A stretch of 64,000 nucleotides of DNA from an uncultured Prevotella sp. (GTDB lineage: Bacteria > Bacteroidota > Bacteroidia > Bacteroidales > Bacteroidaceae): NCBI GenBank assembly GCA_900316295.1, contig ONCJ01000002.1, positions 1-64,000 on the forward strand, read 5' to 3'. The position numbers and the translations under genes are program-made. How positions within the stretch are numbered: position 1 is the stretch's first letter; the number at the start of each line of letters is the position of its first letter. The notes under the pieces were generated by a model that saw nothing but the letters and a program-made list of their open reading frames with translations, ran no database searches and was not told where the DNA came from. Below, piece by piece: positions 59,809 to 64,000 of this stretch.

Positions 59809-62511
59809 ATGAACAAAGCTTTTCTGACCATAATAATCTCCTTATTGGTGCTACAACCTAACTATGTGGTAGCAGATGCTCAACCCTCGGACTCAGACTC
59901 CCATCCTCAGATTCTTACTTCCGAGTTGAGTTTCCGTCGTTACACCACAGCCGACGGACTACCCCAGATGCAGGCAGAAATGGTGTGGCAGGATAGTCGA
60001 GGGTATATCTATATCGGTACTTTGTCGGGCTTTGTTCGCTATGATGGACGTACGTTCACACCCCTTCTCAAAGGTAGAAGGGAGAATATTGTGGGATTTA
60101 TGGAGGAAGATTCTCGTGTCAGTGCGTTGAGTTTTCGTCGTCGATGGATAGACGAAGGCGAGAAAGCCGTGCCGCTTCCTTATGATTGCCATAACTACTG
60201 GTATCTGAACAACTTCAATGCGTACGACCTGCCCAACGGCATGTTGCTCTTCGAAGATAAGAATGAGACCCAACGCAGACTCTGTCAGGTAACGTCTGAC
60301 GGTATGAAGATAGTGCTGCGTGGCCCGCTACTCGACCTTATGACTCCCGACCGTAAATTCTTTGTCGACTCTTCCGCTTATTTTGTTCCTACTCCTCGGG
60401 GGCTGTACAAGGTTGCCCGTAACCAACATGCTGAACAAAAATCGTCTCGCACACGACTCATATCCTCACGTCCTAACATCTTCTCGCTTACCCGTGACAG
60501 AGGAAAACTTTATGCGTTTGCGTCTGATGGTATCTATTTGGTTGCTAATAACGGACTGAAACCTATCGTCTCATTCAGGTTCGATGCTCCCGACTACGGA
60601 CTCCTTGTCCGTCGCTCACGTGATGGCAGCTTCTTCATATCCGACTCGCACAGTATATACCGATGGAAGGATGGCTGCATTGCTACTCTTGTTACGGGCG
60701 TGAACATGATAAAGAACATCTTTGTAGATCGTTGGGATCGTCTGTGGGCAGCAACATACGAGGGTGTGTATTGCTACTTCCAGCGTAACTTCGTCAATCA
60801 TAAGCTCGCTGAGAAGGGTGACATCGTCCGTGCTCTTGCTGTGGACGGTCACGACAGAGTGGTGATGGGTTCGCTCAATGGTAAACTGATGATTGGCGAC
60901 TCGTTGTTATTGGTCGACGACGCGTCTCTCTTCTTCCAGCCAAACGCTGTGGCTCTTGCGGATAAAGTCTATATGGTTGGTAGGGGTGATGTGGCAAGTG
61001 TGGGAGAATCCTCGATGAAATGGGAGAACCTACCGCCCGACCGCTACCAGTTCGTTAGCAAGTGGAGAGGTCGCCTGGTGGTAGCCAATCGCTCCACATT
61101 GTTCTTCTGCAATTCCGAAACATCCTCTCTTGACACCATTGCCTCGGGGATAGAACACCCATGGGTGGCTCGTGAGGACAAACAAGGTGCTCTGTGGGTT
61201 GGCGCAAGCTCTGGACTGTGGAAGATTACTGCAAACAACTCTCACCTTTCAACTCCTTATTATACACCTCCTTATTCCTTACCTCCTTATTCCTCAACTC
61301 CTTATTCCTCACCCCTCGCCTCCCAGAAATTGATTGTCACCTCGATGACGACCGATGAAATCGGAAATATTTACTTCTCGTCAGCCGACTCGTTGTTTGT
61401 CGTCCATGATGGCGATGTGATGGAACTCTCCAGCCAGATACCACAACTCGCGGGTCATGAGATACGTTCGCTACATGTTTCGCCAAAAGGCTTCCTTGTC
61501 ATCGCTGTCGTCGATGGGTTGTTTGTGTGCCGACTATCCTCTCATGATATAATACTCTCAGATATTCGCTTCTTCAATCATCTTAATGGATTCACTATGG
61601 TGGAGCCGTTGATGGCTTCGATGGCTGAACAATCTGACGGCACAATATGGTTGGCTGGTGTTGAGGAGATGACCTCCTTCAGTCCTGAGAGACTTTTAGA
61701 ATACGCTCAGGAAGACACCATCATACCGTTGCCCCTACGCTGGTGGCAACACTGGTGGGTGTGGCTATCGCTGTTGGCGCTGCTCGTCATCGTGATATGG
61801 TGGATAGCTACACGCTATGCAGAGCGTCGTCATCGCCGTACATTAGACAACCTTCAGAGGGAGAAGACGCAGAAAGACCTGCAGATAAGTGCCATTCGTC
61901 TGAAGTCTATCCCTCATTTCCATACCAATATCCTCGCAGGAATAGAATATTTCGTGATGAACAATTCCGCGGATGAGGCTATGCGCTACCTAAAACTCTA
62001 TTCCGACTTCACCAATCAGACGCTCTCTGACATCGACCTGCCTGCGCGTACTGTGGCTGAGGAGGTGGACTATATCAAGACTTACTTGCAGTTGGAGCAT
62101 CTGCGACTGGGCGACAAGTTGACATATTCTATAGAGGTGGATAGTGATGTGGACCGTAAGTGCTTGATACCAAACATGCTGCTGCATACGTACTGTCAGA
62201 ATGCCATCAAGCACGGTATCTCTAATCGTCCTGAGGGTGGAAGGGTAGAGGTGACTATCACCAATCTCGAACGGGAGCACGCCATAGTGGTCAGCGTCAG
62301 GGACAACGGTGTGGGTCGTCGTGAGGCTGCGCGCCTCAATGCCGATACTACCAAACAGGGACTGCGCATACTGTTAGACCAGATAGAGCTGTACAATCAG
62401 ACCAACAAGCATGCTATACGCCAAGAGGTGAGCGACATGCTCGATGAAGACGGCAAGCCTGCGGGAACGTGTTATAGCATGACGATACCGACAGATTATC
62501 GATATGAGTAG
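59809..62511 (+). CDS. LytS/YehU-type sensor histidine kinase with reg_prop periplasmic domain
   Basis: The 900-residue inner-membrane sensor has a signal or first helix (FLTIIISLLVLQPNYVV), a periplasmic reg_prop beta-propeller (TTADGLPQMQAEMVWQDSRG, GYIYIGTLSGFVRYDG) to about residue 640, a transmembrane segment WWVWLSLLALLVIVIWW, then a His_kinase domain with SIPHFHTNILAGIEYF carrying the phospho-His, and a HATPase with YCQNAIKHGI and VRDNGVG. A 15-bp repeat expands a linker (STPYYTPPYSLPPYSSTPYSS) between propeller blades near residue 485. It lacks a Y_Y_Y-domain signature I can point to. The paired LytTR regulator follows. A TTG at 59794 is rejected as a start because it lies before the -7 box. 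Confidence 0.9.
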   Translation: MNKAFLTIIISLLVLQPNYVVADAQPSDSDSHPQILTSELSFRRYTTADGLPQMQAEMVWQDSRGYIYIGTLSGFVRYDGRTFTPLLKGRRENIVGFMEEDSRVSALSFRRRWIDEGEKAVPLPYDCHNYWYLNNFNAYDLPNGMLLFEDKNETQRRLCQVTSDGMKIVLRGPLLDLMTPDRKFFVDSSAYFVPTPRGLYKVARNQHAEQKSSRTRLISSRPNIFSLTRDRGKLYAFASDGIYLVANNGLKPIVSFRFDAPDYGLLVRRSRDGSFFISDSHSIYRWKDGCIATLVTGVNMIKNIFVDRWDRLWAATYEGVYCYFQRNFVNHKLAEKGDIVRALAVDGHDRVVMGSLNGKLMIGDSLLLVDDASLFFQPNAVALADKVYMVGRGDVASVGESSMKWENLPPDRYQFVSKWRGRLVVANRSTLFFCNSETSSLDTIASGIEHPWVAREDKQGALWVGASSGLWKITANNSHLSTPYYTPPYSLPPYSSTPYSSPLASQKLIVTSMTTDEIGNIYFSSADSLFVVHDGDVMELSSQIPQLAGHEIRSLHVSPKGFLVIAVVDGLFVCRLSSHDIILSDIRFFNHLNGFTMVEPLMASMAEQSDGTIWLAGVEEMTSFSPERLLEYAQEDTIIPLPLRWWQHWWVWLSLLALLVIVIWWIATRYAERRHRRTLDNLQREKTQKDLQISAIRLKSIPHFHTNILAGIEYFVMNNSADEAMRYLKLYSDFTNQTLSDIDLPARTVAEEVDYIKTYLQLEHLRLGDKLTYSIEVDSDVDRKCLIPNMLLHTYCQNAIKHGISNRPEGGRVEVTITNLEREHAIVVSVRDNGVGRREAARLNADTTKQGLRILLDQIELYNQTNKHAIRQEVSDMLDEDGKPAGTCYSMTIPTDYRYE
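61251..61310 (+). repeat. 15-bp tandem repeat inside the sensor kinase gene
   Basis: Four units of the type AACTCCTTATTCCTC, in frame, coding for Tyr-Ser-Pro-Pro style peptide. The reverse complement of this unit is closely related to the repeat at 62506. Confidence 0.85.
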
Positions 62512-62633
62512 TAAGGAGTTGAGTAGTATGGAGTTGAGTAATGGGGAGTTGAGTAGTAAGGAGTTGAGTAATGGGGAGTTGAGTAGTAAGGAGTTGAGTA
62601 GTAAGGAGTTGAATAATAAGAAGATAAGGAGTT
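62506..62633. repeat. 15-bp tandem repeat between sensor and regulator genes
   Basis: Seven units of GAGTAGTAAGGAGTT and variants, then a longer degenerate unit. It begins at the penultimate codon (Glu) of the kinase gene, supplying its TAG stop with TAA next to it, and ends just before the ATG of the regulator. Confidence 0.9.
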
Positions 62634-62638
62634 GAGTG

Positions 62639-63364
62639 ATGAAAAAGGTAATGAGAGCCATAGTGGTGGAAGACGAACGCCTGCCCCGCCTTACGTTGCT
62701 ACAGAAACTCGAGGAACTGCGTAGCCAGGTGGAGGTTGTGGACAGTTGTGATAACTATGATGATGCCATTCAGAGTATCATTAGGTGCAAACCAGACTTG
62801 CTCTTCCTGGACATCCAGCTTAATGGTAGGACCACTCTGCATCTGCTGGAGGAACTGAAGAGCTCCATCACGCTACCAAAGATTATTTTCACTACAGCCT
62901 ATTCCGATAGGAAATACCTCATCAGTGCTATCAAGATTTCTGCCGTAGACTATCTGCTGAAACCTGTCGACAAGACCGAACTGGCTCTTGCCGTGAGTAA
63001 GGCTTGGGGTATTGTGGAAGGCGGTGAGCCTTCGATGGAATCGTCTAAAATGTCGTTTCGTACGGTCAATGGTCGCATGTTTGTAGAACGGGATGATATC
63101 GCATACATCAAGGCTGATGGCAATTATGTACAGATGACTATGTTTGACGGCCAGGAGACTGTACTCGAGAGTCTTGCCTCCATAGAGCACCATCTCGGCG
63201 AAGAGTCGTTCCTACGTGTCGACCGTAGTACCATCATAAACATTCACACTATCTATAAGCTCAATACCAAACGGAAGATTTGTATACTGAAGTCGCATGA
63301 TGGCACCGTCGTCGAGGTCGAGATATCCAAGAGCGGCATCGACCTGCTGTCACGACAGTTGTGA
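62639..63364 (+). CDS. LytTR-family response regulator
   Basis: The 241-residue cytoplasmic regulator has a receiver domain at about 1-120 with phospho-acceptor Asp58 in LLFLDIQLNGR, acidic pair VVEDERL and Lys in YLLKPVDKTEL. The C-terminal LytTR DNA-binding domain is at about 140-240 (DDIAYIKADGNYVQM, FLRVDRSTIINIHTIYKLN). Its partner is the sensor kinase upstream. The ATG at 62639 is chosen; a GTG at 62636 is the other option. Targets are unknown, but the divergent giant-protein operon and the downstream porT-like gene are neighbours. Confidence 0.93.
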   Translation: MKKVMRAIVVEDERLPRLTLLQKLEELRSQVEVVDSCDNYDDAIQSIIRCKPDLLFLDIQLNGRTTLHLLEELKSSITLPKIIFTTAYSDRKYLISAIKISAVDYLLKPVDKTELALAVSKAWGIVEGGEPSMESSKMSFRTVNGRMFVERDDIAYIKADGNYVQMTMFDGQETVLESLASIEHHLGEESFLRVDRSTIINIHTIYKLNTKRKICILKSHDGTVVEVEISKSGIDLLSRQL

Positions 63365-63370
63365 TAGGTG

Positions 63371-63410
63371 CTCATCTCCTCATCTCCTCATCTCCTTATC
63401 TCCTCATCTC
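63371..63410. repeat. 8-bp tandem repeat (CTCATCTC)
   Basis: Five units of CTCATCTC/CTTATCTC after the regulator gene. Confidence 0.85.
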
Positions 63411-63538
63411 CTCGAGAGCTACCTCTCCATCTTCTACAATGTAGCTTGAAGGAGCCGTTGCTTTTTTATTAATTCTCTTTTCGGAAGTAAAGAAGTTGAA
63501 TACAATAATATTCGTTCACCAGCGTTATAACAATTACT

Positions 63539-64000
63539 ATGAGGAAGATTTTTCTTGTATTTTTGACTATGTCTACACTCTTTTGTCAAGCACAGGACAG
63601 GAGGGTGCAGAATAAACCGTATACCGACCTGCGTACATTCCACTTCGGAGTGCTCGTAGGCACGCACCTGCAGGATGTAGAGTTCAATAACGTCGGTCCA
63701 CAGCTAATAACGCTCGATGATGGTACGGTGGTGGAAAAGACAATCTCTACCGATCAGGACCGTTGGGATCCAGGCTTTACGGTGGGTGTGCTGGGCGAGC
63801 TGCGACTTAACACTAACTTCCAGCTGCGTGTGGCACCAGCGATGTATTTCGGTACGCGTCATTTTACCCTTCGCAATATCACCGACCTCACCCCAGAGGG
63901 TCGTCCTACAGAGGAGCATCAGGAGATGAAATCGGCGTATTTCTCCACAGCAGTAGACCTGATCTTTGCTGCTCCCCGATTCAACAACCATCGACCATAT
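63539..64000 (+). CDS. porT: PorT-like type IX secretion outer-membrane protein, truncated by window edge
   Basis: From ATG 63539 the frame is open to the window end (154 residues seen). It has a signal peptide (MRKIFLVFLTMSTLFCQAQ) and the PorT-type barrel start: RTFHFGVLVGTHLQDVEF, then WDPGFTVGVLGELRLNTNFQLRVAPAMYFGTRHF. PorT is an outer-membrane component of the T9SS that exports proteins with C-terminal sorting domains, several of which are encoded in this window. The assignment rests on the GFxLGTHxQDxxF and GELRLN patterns and the family's usual start; a related OMP_b-brl protein is the alternative. Confidence 0.75.
   Translation, partial: MRKIFLVFLTMSTLFCQAQDRRVQNKPYTDLRTFHFGVLVGTHLQDVEFNNVGPQLITLDDGTVVEKTISTDQDRWDPGFTVGVLGELRLNTNFQLRVAPAMYFGTRHFTLRNITDLTPEGRPTEEHQEMKSAYFSTAVDLIFAAPRFNNHRPY

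Noticed and set aside
1..64000. Intact prophage, insertion sequence or integrative element
   Set aside because: No integrase, complete transposase, phage structural gene or attachment-site duplication is visible; only a short transposase-like fragment at 2109-2252.

Overview
The window looks like a chromosome segment of a gut or rumen Prevotella-type member of the Bacteroidales. The reasons are the SusC/SusD pair, the many lipoproteins, the promoters with the Bacteroidota TAnnTTTG -7 box, type IX secretion (T9SS) sorting domains together with a porT-like gene at the right edge, a BspA-type leucine-rich repeat protein, and weak AT-rich ribosome binding sites. The species call is inference from gene content, because no marker such as 16S rRNA is present.

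Layout. 1-9.5 kb: a loosely packed accessory stretch. It holds a broken small ORF, two paralogous small lipoprotein genes (one with an in-frame TGA), an outer-membrane beta-barrel gene, a probable remnant of a REP-associated transposase, a Sel1-repeat T9SS cargo protein, a secreted serpin, an unexplained structured non-coding stretch (about 5940-6150), a two-module secreted protein, aquaporin and class II aldolase. 9.5-14.4 kb: a CE6-like esterase, tRNA-Lys, an AI-2E/PerM family membrane protein, thymidine kinase, rsmI and a coiled-coil lipoprotein.

14.4-36.3 kb: a complete beta-mannan utilisation locus, divergent from a shared promoter region at 22.7-23.1 kb. The minus arm encodes CE7 esterase, periplasmic GH26, GH130 mannosylglucose phosphorylase, a GPH transporter, a cellobiose 2-epimerase family enzyme, an AraC regulator and mannose-6-phosphate isomerase. 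The plus arm encodes SusC, SusD, two IPT-domain surface glycan-binding lipoproteins, GH5 and two GH26 lipoproteins. Inferred route: surface GH5/GH26 enzymes cut mannan, SusCD imports oligosaccharides, periplasmic GH26 and the esterase trim them, the transporter takes up the disaccharide, the epimerase converts mannobiose to mannosylglucose, GH130 releases mannose-1-phosphate and glucose, and ManA feeds mannose phosphates into glycolysis.

36.4-46.8 kb: housekeeping genes (nnr, hpt, adk, obgE, a multicopper-oxidase/PgeF-type gene, an AICAR transformylase, rplS and a split 5'-nucleotidase) around a translationally coupled radical SAM/SPASM enzyme and lipoprotein pair. 46.9-59.6 kb: two giant secreted proteins in one operon, a BspA-LRR protein with a dockerin-like module and a 2795-residue protein with an N-terminal cohesin-like module. 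59.8-64 kb: a LytS/LytTR-type two-component system with a reg_prop sensor, then the start of a porT-like T9SS gene.

The most unusual signals are the neighbouring dockerin-like and cohesin-like proteins, the radical SAM-lipoprotein pair, a family of hairpin repeats that carry the -7 promoter box (five copies seen), a 15-bp repeat found both inside the sensor kinase gene and between kinase and regulator, four 22-bp-spaced palindromes upstream of a GH26 gene, and REP-like repeats absorbed into coding sequence.
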